Origin: Ascoidea asiatica
Taxonomy: Eukaryota > Ascomycota > Saccharomycetes > Ascoideales > Ascoideaceae
Length of the DNA stretch: 64,000 bases
Reading direction: 5' to 3'
Assembly (NCBI GenBank): GCA_001600695.1
Contig: BCKQ01000003.1
Location: 124,001 to 188,000, forward strand
Part shown: piece after piece, positions 44,888 to 56,183 of the stretch
Position numbering within the stretch: the first letter of the stretch is position 1
Layout of the letters: each line of letters opens with the position of its first letter
Notes under the pieces: generated by a model
The model's database searches: none
What the model was told of the DNA's origin: nothing
What the model saw: the letters and a program-made list of their open reading frames with translations, nothing else
Position numbers and translations under genes: made by a program

Positions 44888-45219
44888 GAAAATCAAGTTT
44901 TTTATATTTTTAGTTTTTTATTTCAATTTCCTTCATTCTCTTCTACACTTACATTTTTTTTATTGATATTTGTATACTATTTTATCTTTAATGTTCAATT
45001 CCTTTTACCATTGGTAATAAACTTTCTGCTAGTCATCAAAATATATAATACTCTGTTTCATAAGACAATAAAAAGATCAGACAAGAATGCTTATTTTTTT
45101 AAGACATTTTTTTTTTTTATTTTATAATTCTTAGATTAATTTAGTACAATTGAAAACGGATGAAGAATTTTTCATAAAAAATGGAAAAAAAAAAACATAA
45201 AAAAAAGCATATTGATTGA
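44888..45219. other. convergent 3' intergenic, DIP5-like/RPT6
   Basis: About 330 bp, AT-rich, with long T and A runs. No island, no gene. Confidence 0.55.
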
Positions 45220-46506
45220 TTATTTAAATAATTTTTCAAGTGAGACTGCACCATCATTATTTTTAGCCATGACTTTAGCTACAGCCAATTCGAAATCTTC
45301 TTGAGTTACATGAATCCTTCTTTCTCTTAAAGCGTACATACCAGCTTCAGTACAAACACCTTTAACGTCAGCACCTGAGCAACCATTCATTTTTTCAGCA
45401 ATTTTTTTCAAATTAATACCTCTTGTTAAATTCATTGATCTTGAATGAATTTTTAAAATATCTGTTCTTGCAGTTACATTTGGAGGAGGGAATTCTATTT
45501 TTCTATCAATTCTACCGGGTCTTAATAAAGCAGGATCTAATATATCTAATCTATTTGTGGCCATTATAATTTTAATATTTTTTGAAGATTCGAAACCATC
45601 CAATTGATTTAATAATTCCAACATTGTTCTTTGAACTTCAGAATCTCCACCACTATTACCTTCAACTCTTGAAGAACCAATTGAATCAATTTCATCCATA
45701 AATATAATTGAAGGGGCATGTTCTCTTGCCATTACAAATAATTCTCTAACCATTCTTGAACCTTCACCGATATATTTTTGAACTAATTCACTTCCAGAAA
45801 CTCTAATAAATTTACATTCAGTATGATGAGCAACAGCTCTTGCTAATAAAGTTTTTCCAGTTCCTGGAGGACCATATAATATAACACCTTTAGGTTGAGC
45901 AATACCTAAACTTTCAAATAATTCAGGATGTTTTACAGGTAATTCAATAACTTCTTTGATTTCTTTGATTTGTTTATCTAAACCACCTACCATATCATAA
46001 GTTGAATCAGGAACTTTTTCAACCATCATTAAACTCACTAAAGGATCAACTTTATTTGGTAAAATTTCATGTAAATCATAAGTATCAGATCTTAAACAAA
46101 CTCTTAAATTAGGAGTTAATTTTTTAATATCAATATTTGAAGTAATATTGACAATATATTTACCTTCAGTATTTATTTTAACTAGAACTTTTTTTTTCCC
46201 CATAACTTTAATAACTTCAGCAACATAAGAAGCTGGATCTTGTAATAATTTTAATTCGTCTTTTAAAGATCTAACTTTTGAATTTAATTTATTTCTTTGA
46301 GCTTCTAATCTTCTTAAATTCTGAGTTCTTTCACTTATTTCAATTTGAGTATCTTGAATTTTTTGTTCAAAAAAAGGTTTAATACCACTTTGATGAATTA
46401 TTTTATTATCAAATTCCGATGTTGATGATGTTAATGGAGTTTGAGTTGTAGATGAAGAACTAACTTGGGAAGAAGATTGAATTACTGAAGATTCAACAGA
46501 CGCCAT
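45220..46506 (-). CDS. RPT6: 26S proteasome regulatory ATPase Rpt6
   Basis: A 428-residue AAA ATPase of the 19S base ring that unfolds ubiquitinated substrates. A Ser/Thr/Gln-rich N-terminus is followed by a coiled coil (about 50-92) and the OB-fold region. The AAA domain has Walker A GPPGTGKT (212-219), Walker B IIFMDEID (267-274) and the arginine-finger motif RPGR (329-332). The segment [29 protein letters not shown] is diagnostic for Rpt subunits. The C-terminus is EKLFK, lacking HbYX, as expected for Rpt6. It is slightly longer than S. cerevisiae Rpt6 (405) because of the N-terminal extension. A PACE-like element lies upstream. Confidence 0.93.
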   Translation of the reverse strand: MASVESSVIQSSSQVSSSSTTQTPLTSSTSEFDNKIIHQSGIKPFFEQKIQDTQIEISERTQNLRRLEAQRNKLNSKVRSLKDELKLLQDPASYVAEVIKVMGKKKVLVKINTEGKYIVNITSNIDIKKLTPNLRVCLRSDTYDLHEILPNKVDPLVSLMMVEKVPDSTYDMVGGLDKQIKEIKEVIELPVKHPELFESLGIAQPKGVILYGPPGTGKTLLARAVAHHTECKFIRVSGSELVQKYIGEGSRMVRELFVMAREHAPSIIFMDEIDSIGSSRVEGNSGGDSEVQRTMLELLNQLDGFESSKNIKIIMATNRLDILDPALLRPGRIDRKIEFPPPNVTARTDILKIHSRSMNLTRGINLKKIAEKMNGCSGADVKGVCTEAGMYALRERRIHVTQEDFELAVAKVMAKNNDGAVSLEKLFK

Positions 46507-48023
46507 TTTTGATTGGATTATAATTGGTATAATAATTATTAGTTTATGTGCTTGTTTTAAAAAATCAATTCCAGTTAATTCAGTTGATAATCTTTATTAT
46601 TTCACACTTTTCCTTTTTACTTAATTCATTGTTTCTATTGATCTTGATTATTTCATTGATGTTTCTTGAATTTGCCATCCATTTGATAGTTCTGTTCTTC
46701 ACCGGTCCAGGCGCATCCTCCAACGGAAACCAGCCAGGAAGCCAAATCCTTGAAAAAATATAAATCCATATTTACGGCACGTGTATCAATTAGATATTTT
46801 TAAAATTATAAATTTTTCTTTTTTTGTTCGTTCGAAAAAAGTTGAGACGGATGTGATAGATTTGGAAACGTAAAGTAAATTGAATAAATAAATAAACAAT
46901 AGAGATATAACAACGAGTGGAAAATAATATCACTAGTACCTCAGTTTAAAAAGTAATAAGAACAATATACTCAAGGTCGAAAATTAGAACTACAAATTTA
47001 CACATTTTAAGAGCTAGTTACTTCAGTTGATTATTTATTCATTTGAATTTAAAAAAATACTAAAAAAAGAAGACAAAAAAAAAAAAACTAAGAGAAATAC
47101 ATAAAACAAAAGGTACCATATTCTTAAAGAATCATTTAAGAATTCAAAGAACTTTCCGGAAAACAATTGAAAACTATTTGAATGTGGTTAGTATAATGTA
47201 CTATATTGCAAAATGAATTGAATGTAAACCTTTTTTATGTAATTTAATCAGAGATGAGCAAAGCTCTTGGATTTGATACTCATGGAATAGGGTCTTAAGC
47301 TACCTAGTAAACACGGACCAATTTAGTCATCATTTAGAAAATACATTTAGGCAAAAAAGCATATAGCAAGAAAGTAACTTACTTACAATTTCAAGGAAGT
47401 TAGAAAACTAAAATACTATTTCAAAACTATTTAAAACTATAGCAATTGAATAAAGTTAGTGATTCGTTATTAAATGATATTTTTATTAATTTTGACAATA
47501 ATCGAAAGATAATGAATGATATTTATAAAATTTGAGTAATTATAATTATATCAGCAAAGGCAAAATATTATCCTCTTAAGTAAACTTCGGATCAGGTCTG
47601 TGAAATTTGTCTTCATCATATTATAATTATAATATTACCATATCAATAAATTATCATCACTATCATTAGTTCATACGAATTACATTAATCCAAAAACAAC
47701 ATACATTTTCATTTCCAATTACAGGTATTCGCAAGTTAAATCATTGGATTTAATTGCTAAACTGGATGATAAAATAAATTTTGATTCTTTATTATTACAT
47801 TAATTCAGTCGCTTTAAATATGAAAATGAATCTGAAAGAAAAGATGAAAAGTTGAGTAAATGAAAAGTAAAACACGTTCACCAAAGAAAAGTTTTTTAGG
47901 TCTTCTTCAATGAATAATATTAGAAATTACCCGGAACAAAGACTTTAATTGCTTAGGTAAGCTGTTACATAATAAGGTAAGAGCAAGGTATGATTTGAAA
48001 AGTAAGAAAAGAAACAAGAATTG
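46507..48023. other. RPT6 upstream region to tRNA-Tyr
   Basis: About 1.5 kb. A small GC-richer stretch at about 46690-46785 has CACGTG at 46778-46783. The rest is A-rich without a gene. Confidence 0.5.
46671..46679 (-). promoter_or_regulatory. candidate Rpn4 (PACE-like) site for RPT6
   Basis: On the minus strand this reads GATGGCAAA, one base from the proteasome-associated control element GGTGGCAAA bound by Rpn4. It lies 165 bp upstream of the RPT6 start, in the sense direction, where PACE sites of proteasome genes usually lie. Confidence 0.5.
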
Positions 48024-48123
48024 CTCCCGGTGGCCAAGCTGGCTAAGGCGCGAGACTGTAATGTTTCACTTTGTGAGAATCAAAGTAATCTTGAGATCGG
48101 GTGTTCGACTCACCCCCGGGAGA
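48024..48123 (+). tRNA. tRNA-Tyr(GUA) with 26-nt intron
   Basis: The 100-nt gene has acceptor CTCCCGG/CCGGGAG with discriminator A (48123). The anticodon stem is CGAGA/TCTTG; the loop CTGTAA carries anticodon GTA (48058-48060). The intron spans 48062-48087, in the canonical position. T-arm GGGTG-TTCGACT-CACCC is perfect. A T8 run is at 48128-48135. Confidence 0.95.
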
Positions 48124-48127
48124 TTTC

Positions 48128-48135
48128 TTTTTTTT
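48128..48135 (+). terminator. Pol III terminator, T8
   Basis: Eight T residues four bases after the tRNA-Tyr discriminator base. Confidence 0.8.
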
Positions 48136-48254
48136 CTTCAAATTGTTTTTTTTTTAATTAGCATTTAACTTACTAAAAATAAAGTTACTCAATTAACGTT
48201 TCGTCTACAGATAGATTAAACACTGATAAAAAAATGATTCAATTAATAAACTAT

Positions 48255-50451
48255 TTAGTAACTTAGAAGTCTTCTATGATTTTGACGATAAACTAGATTC
48301 TCTTTCATCAAATGTGTTAGATACTTATTCCAAATAGAATCGCTCTGAAGAACATTTTCATTTCCAATTACAAATAATCCAATTTTGGCTCTTGTAAGTG
48401 CAACATTCAATCTCCTTTCATCACCAAGGAATCCAATATTTACATTAAATTATTTCTAACACAAGAAAAAATAATATAATTCTTTTCTCTTCCTTGAAAA
48501 GCATCAATTGAAGATATTTCAACCCCTCTAACATTTCTAATTGTAGGAACAGTTTTAACAACATTAAACAGATACTCACTTTGTTTATAAGAGGATATCA
48601 TTCTTAAGCTAGGGTCTCTCCAGTTCGATATTGAATCTACCAGCATCCAACTTCTAAATTTATCTTTTGAGCTCGAATTTCTTAAATTAAGATTTCTTTG
48701 AAAATTGGATGTTAAACTCAGAACATCATAATCTTCGTCAGACAGATTTTCGGACAGATTTGATGATTCAAATCCATAAAAATCATTCAACATTGTTTCA
48801 ATTGTATCTCCAATTAACTCTCTTTGCCCAGAATACGGGGTAATTATACCTATGTCCTTTAGATTGATTTTTTTTTTCTCAATTAAATTTTTCAAAATAT
48901 CTGAACAAATATCAGCTTCAACTTCATTTTCATATGTAGGTTTATTTCTTCTAGTCTTATGATCAAATAATGATACCTTATTTTCAAATTTATCATGATG
49001 TACAAAAATTGATTGAGAATCAATACCCAACCATGGAAATTGAGGTTTTGAATCTAATCTATTCAATTCATTAACACCATCAAATAATTTTCCATTATAA
49101 AATACATTCCTAGGAAATTTACTTATTGAAGGATGCATTCTATATTGAAATTTAACATTAACATATCATTTTTATTCAATTTTAATAACCTCTCAAAAAA
49201 TGATAATTTTAATTCTTCTGGACCTCCTTGGGAAACAAAAGGCCCAAGTTGCGTGGGATCACCAACAAGAATTAATTTAAATAAATCTAATGAGCTTAAT
49301 GTTGACAAAGGTATCATTAATTCACATTCTTTAACTTGTGTGGCTTCATCAATTAATATATAATCAAAGTGCAAGTTATCAATTATCGTAGATGCTCCAC
49401 ATGCAACAGTTGTACAACATATAATATTATATTGATTGAGTATTGATTTTTTGATTGAATTGCTTTGGTTAATTATTTTAGTAATATGTTCTTTATCTTC
49501 AATATTGTTTCTGATTGATTTATTATATTTTTCTTTCTGTGATGAATCAAATAAATCATATATCTTTGTGTGTAAGCACAAATTAACTATTTCCTTTCTT
49601 GATTTTTTCTCTTTATAACAATCATAATCTAAAAACTTGGAACTTGCAACAATCCTTAAGACCTTTAAGCCTTTTTTTGCTAATTTCAAAGCAAGATTAT
49701 CAACAGCAACATTAGAGCCTGCAGATATTAAAAACTTTTTATTAGGATTTTCATTAAATAATCTACCTATAATATCCACTGATGTAGTTGTTTTCCCAGT
49801 TCCAGGAGGTCCTTGTATAAAAGTAACATAATTAATCAACGATTTTTCAATTGCATTAATTTGACTATTATTTAATTTTTCATTGTTTTGATATAATTCA
49901 GTATTGAAACTTTTTTCATGAGAATCATTTTTTAAATAATTATTATCAATTAATTTTCCAGTTATCAATAATTCTATTAACCTTGAAGTATAATTACAAG
50001 AATTAGATCTTTGATATAAAGAATGGGTAGCTTTAGCAACTCTTAAAAGAATAGGATCTGGAAATATTAATACAAAACCTTTTTTAAAAATTAATTTTTC
50101 AGTGGAAGTTGGCTTTTCAGATAAATTACTTCTTGAAGTTTCAAGGTAAATCTGCCATTTAAGCATATCTCTTTCTTCCGAGCAACGATCAATTTTCAAC
50201 CAATAACAGCTTTTATTCTTTTCATTATATAAAATCAAAAACGAATCTTGGAGAATAGAGCGTATATTAAAACCATTGAACATACGTTTAATCTTAGATA
50301 TTTCTAACTTATCCAGAATTTTTATTTCTATATTGGTAGAAGTAAAGTCTTCACTAAGTTGAAAGTTTTCTATTTTTTTTGAGGTTTGGTGGTTCTCTAA
50401 AAAAGAATTTTTCAATTGAGCATTAAGATAAGATCGAAATTTTTCTTTCAT
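48255..50451 (-). pseudogene. UPF1/SMUBP2-type superfamily-1 helicase, frameshifted
   Basis: Three collinear minus-strand frames give one SF1B helicase. Frame 1 (50451 to about 49150) has Walker [10 protein letters not shown] (214-222), SNVAVD, DEATQ (369-373) and GDPTQLGP. Frame 2 (to about 48445) begins QYRMHPSISKFPRNVFY and has ITPYSGQRE and SSIDAFQGREKNYIIFSCVR. Frame 3 (to 48255, stop TAA 48255-48257) has GFLGDERRLNVALTRAK and an ordinary C-terminus. One-base shifts near 49150 and 48442 separate them; no in-frame nonsense codon is seen. Motifs resemble NAM7/UPF1 more than HCS1. The Cys/His domain of UPF1 is missing, so this is probably a paralogue, not the NMD helicase itself. All helicase motifs survive, so the breaks are recent or are assembly errors. 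Confidence 0.8.
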
Positions 50452-52673
50452 TTTTCTAATAAATTTTATTTGTTTTATTTAATTTTATGGAATGATTAGA
50501 AGTTAATTATCGAAAGAAAGATAAAAATACAACGACTTTTATATAAGAAAAAAAAGATATAAGAAAATTTGTAATAAAATTTAAATCTTCTGAATTGTTA
50601 AACCCCTTTGAAGCCATGCTTAGAGATACTATAATTAAAAAGTCAGTAAGAAAATGAATAAATTAAAAGTTTCCTCTTTCGAACTTACATGATTTTTTTC
50701 ACTTTTTTAAGATGATGGATGAGAAACAAAAAAAATATTCTAGAATATTCTTAACTTGACACTTTTAATGTATTTTTAAAATATTATATATTTTTTCAAA
50801 AAGGGATAATTCATGAATATCTTAAATAATTGAATCTATATTGATTCTAAGATTGGAAATGGATTATTTAAGAATTAATCAATTTTAAGATATATTAAAT
50901 TTAAAGGAGTGCTTTGATCTAAATTAGTTTTATTATTTCTCTTGACTTCTCATTTGAAGGTTTCTGTAAAATTTTCATATATCTTGAATTAGTAACTACT
51001 AAATCATTTTTGTAGGCACTTAATGACCTTCAAGAGGTTTGTTAAGTGAATTTGACAATACCTTATTTTTCTTAAAAAACATTTCAGAATAAAATAGTGG
51101 AGTCTCAAGTAAATACTGTATTTATTCACTTTATTTTTTAATAATATTTCTTAATTCAGCCAAATTTTCAAAACCATTTTTTGGACTTTATTGAAAATCT
51201 AGGTTTAAATTCCCTGAGAATTTTCAATAAGACACAAAAAATAGCTTTTAGTGTTTCTACAAACACGAACAGGAACTGTATGCGTTCGAATTTATATGAA
51301 CAACATTTATTTGTTTTTTCTCTCTAATCTATTTTTTAAAATTCTTTTTCTCCACAGCAGTGACAGTTTCGAAAGTATTTGATGTCAAAGTGGTTTAACT
51401 GTACAACTTATAATTTTAAACACTTTTAATCTGCTTGATCTAGAAACAATAACAACAAATGTTGTCAGCAAGAACAAAAACCTATTTCCGCTCTTGAATT
51501 CATCTCAAGATAACAATGGATGTTGGATCTCTAAAACAGGCCAGTCGGAGTTCTCCGTCTTCGGATAAATAGCACGTGCTCAGATGTCAAAGGCTGCTTT
51601 TTCCGGCATGTGACTTTTTTGGTTTCCGCTTTTAAGCTTTGTTTTTCCGAATTGCCGCTGGGTGCAGAACCAAATCAAAAACTGTAAGTGAAATTGAAAA
51701 AGGAAACACAAAACACAAAACACAAAAAATGCTGGTGCAAAATATGTCTGAGGAAAAAGGTGAGTGATCAGCCATAGGTTTTTTTTTTGATTCAACTGCT
51801 TTTCTATCCATGTTCAGATAATAAATGTAACAAATTAGCCTGAGTTAATGTAACCCAACTACTATGTTCTTAAGATGTTTTTTTTTCGGAAACCAATTTT
51901 TCCTATCTTTTAAATAGCTTTTCATTATTAGTAATATTTAGTGCATCAGTATCCTTTGAAGTTTTTGGTTTTCTTTCTAAAATTTCAGTTTATAAACGGT
52001 CCAGTGCCCACGTTTCTTTAAAAAAAGCTTGAACTTCAAACCATATTACAAAAGAATCCCAAATTGAAAGAAGAGATTAGAGGAATTTTATTTATCCACC
52101 AACTATGCATGCTAAATCAAGCTACCCAATTCTGTATTTTAAGTAATTCTCAAAAAACTTCAAATCCTATCTTTCTTTAGGGAAAATGAGAGATCAAAAA
52201 GCTATAATTTACATATAACTCTTCATATTTTGCAACCTATTTGGCTAAATTTATGGCATGTGGGCAACCTTAGTTTTTAGAATTCTATTTAATTCTGATT
52301 TTATTCATTTTAATATATATCTGAGGGACGATATTAACTAACTTATTCGGAAAATGCTTTAATTTTAAAATGAAAATTTTTTTAATCAAAAACCGTTTAA
52401 ATAAAGTTTCCAAAAATAAGTAATAATTAAATAAAAAAAATTAAAAAAAAAATGTGGAAAATAGCTACAACAAAAATCCAAAGGAAAAATCAATATGCTT
52501 CATCTTATTATATGAAAATCTATAGCCAGTTTCTTTTGAAAAGAACGATAAAAATTTACCAAATAATATAAATTTAAATGGAATTCCCATGATTTCTAAT
52601 TTTCATTATCAAAACTATAAGAATAATACAATAACATAATTATTACTTTTCACTTTACTTTAATACTAATAAA
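50452..52673. other. divergent gap between the broken helicase and broken GIT1-like gene
   Basis: About 2.2 kb. AT-rich with homopolymers; a GC-richer island at about 51540-51660 contains the 10-bp palindrome AGCACGTGCT (CACGTG 51573-51578). TACTGTA is at 51114-51120. A minus-strand frame at 51580-51795 shows no protein features. Confidence 0.5.
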
Positions 52674-54210
52674 ATGGATTCTAAAGCACCAATTGAAGTA
52701 GTTAATATCCAGAAAAATCCATCCTCAGTGGATGAATCAAAGGATACTAATTCTTCAAATATAGATATTACCGAAGATAGTACTATAACATATGATGAAG
52801 AAGAACGTAAAGAAAGATATTTGAAAAAAAAATCTTTATCAGATATTTTAACAATTATTTGTGCTGGTGCTGCTTTAATTAGTGATGGTTATCAAAATAA
52901 TACAATGAATATGTTAAATTCAGTTTTTACGGCTGAATTTCCAAAAATTTTTGATGCAACTTTAAAAACGAGACTTTCAAATTCTCTTTTAATTGGTGAA
53001 ATTTTAGGTCAAATTACTGTTGGTTTAACTTGTGATTATTATGGTAGAAAATGGGCAATTGTTGCAACTACTTTATTAATTGTATTAGGTGCTATTTTAT
53101 GTACTGCAGCCCATGGAACTACTACTCTTGGTATGTTTTGGATGTTAATTGTTTCAAGAGGAATTACTGGATTTGGTGTAGGTGGTGAATATCCTGCTTC
53201 TTCAACTGCTGCATCTGAAGCTGCAAATGAAACAACAAAAAGACGTGGAGGTATTTTTGTACTTGTTACAAATTTGCCACTTTCTCTTGGTGGACCTTTT
53301 GCAATTATTGTTTTTTTAATTGTTTATTCTGCTTGTGGTTCTAATAATAAACATTTAGAAACTGTATGGAGAGTATGCTTTGGTTTAGGAATTGTTTGGC
53401 CATTATCGGTTTTTTATTTTAGATGGAAAATGGCAACTTCAGTTTTATATAAAAAGGGGGCGATTAAAAGAAATGTTCCATATGTATATAGTTAAGTATT
53501 ATTGAAGAAGATTGATTGGTACATGTGCTTGTTGGTTTATTTATGATTTTGTAACTTTTCCAAATAGTATTTTTTCTTCAACTATTATTTCATCAGTTTT
53601 AGGTAAAAATACAACAATCAAAAAAACTGCAGAATGGAATTTATTATTAGGTATAATTTGTATTCCTGGTTTACTTGTTGGTGCATGGACAGTTGATAAA
53701 ATTGGTAGAAAATATACAATGATTATTGGATTTTTAGGATATCTTGTTATTGGATTGATTATTGGTTGTGCATATGATCAAATTCGTAAAATAGTTCCAT
53801 TATTTATTGTATTTTATGGTCTTTTTAATGGATTTGGTAATTTAGGTCCTGGTAATACTTTAGGATTAACATCAAGTGAATGTTTTGCAACTCCATTACG
53901 TGGAACATTTTATGGATTATCAGCAGCTCTTGGTAAAACTGGAGCAGCCGTTGGAACTCAATGTTTTACACCAATTCAAAATAATTTAGGTAAAAGATGG
54001 ACCTTTATCATTGCTGCCATCTTAGGTTTGATCGGAGTAGTTATTGCTTGGTTCTGTATACCTCACTTAACAGAAGATGATTTAATGATGGAAGATATTA
54101 ACTTTGAGAAATATTTAAGAGCCAATGGATGGACTGGTACTTTTGGTGAAGAAGAAAAAGATAACGTTGCGATTATTAAAAAAGATGTTGAAAAAGATAT
54201 TAAAAAATAA
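52674..54210 (+). pseudogene. GIT1: GIT1-like glycerophosphoinositol/phosphate permease, disrupted
   Basis: This is a major-facilitator gene broken in the middle. Residues 1-273 (52674-53495) hold an acidic N-terminal tail, SDGYQNNTMNMLNSVF, GLTCDYYGRKW (D-x-x-G-R loop) and GFGVGGEYPASS, typical of the phosphate-symporter/Git1 group. At about 53490 the frame shifts by one base, and the continuing frame meets a TGA at 53503-53505 between KYY and RRLIGTCACWFIYDF, where the family usually has Trp (TGG). The second half (to 54210) has NSIFSSTIISSVL, DKIGRKY and GNTLGLTSSECFATPLRG. The joined length of about 505 fits Git1 (about 518). Two lesions within 20 bp make inactivation likely. Promoter and 3' end look normal. 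Confidence 0.82.
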
Positions 54211-56183
54211 TCAACTTCACTCTCTTTTTTTTGTTTTATATTTCATTATATTTTGAGTTGTTCAATCATTACTTTTATATAGTAATTCTTCTAATTTTTT
54301 TTCTAATCATACACTTTCTATTTTTCGATAGCTTTCCTGTTTGTCAATAGATATTTTGTATACATTCATAGATATTTTTTCTTGAATCTGAAGGTATAAA
54401 ATTGTTTATCAATAGTCTCATTTTAGCCTATTTTATTCAACAACCATAAAAAATTGTAAGTTAATAAAAACCCCCGATATAATCAATCGAAAAATGAATA
54501 ATTGATATTTTAGTAGTGCTTTATTTCAAATTTATTCGCTGCTTTTGGCGTGTTTTTGTTTTTGCACTTAACACTAACCGATTCCAGGAAAGTTGTAGCC
54601 GGCATGAAGTGAATCATTTTAATTCAATTAAATTTTGTAGTAATATCAACGAATCCCCAGAGTTAAGCAAAGTATTTTTGGAGTGGATTTTATCTGCTTT
54701 CATCACTTTTTTTCAGGTGGATAAATGAAAAAGATTTTCAAAAGACGTCATAAAAGTATGCTTTTACCTAATTTTTATGTAGTTTTCATTTGATTTATAA
54801 ATGAAATTTTTGCCTATTACCAAAAGAAAGTGAGAAAGTGATTTTTAAAGGCAAAAAAGGGTTTAGTCCATTGATAATTTCTACAAATAACTCCCGTTTC
54901 TGAATTACCTTTATTGGTGATTTAACAATGCATACTTGTGCAACAAGAACAAGACTGTCCTCAGATTTGTATTTTAGTACTAATATACCCTTTTTATCAG
55001 GAGTTATGTTACATTTCTCTCTCTGACAAGATCTACATATACTCTAAATTTAAATAAATCCCATTCTTCTTAGGGAATAGTAATATTCACCTCCAAAGGT
55101 CTGCTCACACCATTGAGATATTTTATTTAGGCAGCAGAAGCAAATGAAGGAAATTGAACTTCGTCAAACTTCAAAACAAACAGAAAAGCAAGTATTCACT
55201 TTTTCAAAATAATATTTGAAATACGAAGACAAAAACGACAAGATAGAAGAAGTGCGTTTCAGTTGTTGACGAAAAAAAGTTCATAAAAAAAAGGAAAAAG
55301 AATATCAAGTCATGAACCAGAAATAGGAAAAAAAATCATCTCGAGACAGATTAAGTAATCCTAAATAGCCCTCGCTAGAATCTCAATCTGCAATTTCACT
55401 AAAACCACTTCATCCAAATCTTCAATAGACTTGTCATAATCAAACAATGACCATCTTAAAAGCCCATTTCTGCCATAAAATTAACGAGTTTGTTTTTTTT
55501 TTTTTTTTTGCTTGGTTTTTTACCAAGTTTTTTAAGTGCTCACTTTAAATTTTGTCGTTGTTACAGATTCAAGATGCCAAGACTTTGCCAAGACTTTCTA
55601 ATAAAAGCATTGAATAAAACAAGACTTTTTGCCAATACAAATATTTTCTTTCTTTTATTTTCTCTTATTTCTCTGAATTTTGTTATTCCAAAGAGTTTCA
55701 AATGATGAAAATTCGATTAAATAATTTATTCATTCGCAAATCTGACAATACAATGAATTATTTGAGATGAATGCTTTGATAATACTAATTTCTTGGAAAC
55801 AATAGGCAAAATTCAATTCTCAAAAAATGAGATAATTATTAATTTGAAATGAATTTATGAATATTATTGATCTAGTTGGGAACTCTACCACTGTACAACC
55901 ATCGTTAGTATGTATTGAAGATAGAAGTTTAATTTCTTTAATGTAAAACTTCAAAAACTAAAAAACAAAAAAATTAGTACAAATAGGTGTAGTTTTCCCT
56001 CAATTTTTCAGTGGATTTTGTGTTCTTTTTTTTTTATTTATTATTCAAAATTAATATATTATTTATTATATATATTTTAAAGTAATTAAACATAAAATCT
56101 CAGTTTTATTTTTAATTTCTATACTAGTCATTCCTTCAAACTATACAACTTTATTTCTCTTTATTTTTTAAATTAAAATCAAA
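54211..56183. other. gap upstream of the pectate lyase gene
   Basis: About 2 kb. AT-rich throughout, apart from a weakly GC-richer patch near 54540-54670. Short ORFs (for example 54516-54728 and 55490-55705) have no conserved features. Unlike most 5' regions here there is no clear GC-rich island. Confidence 0.5.

Noticed and set aside
53484-53510. A short intron in the GIT1-like gene
   Set aside because: No GTATGT-type donor, branch site and acceptor fit in the few bases available; a shift plus TGA explains the break.
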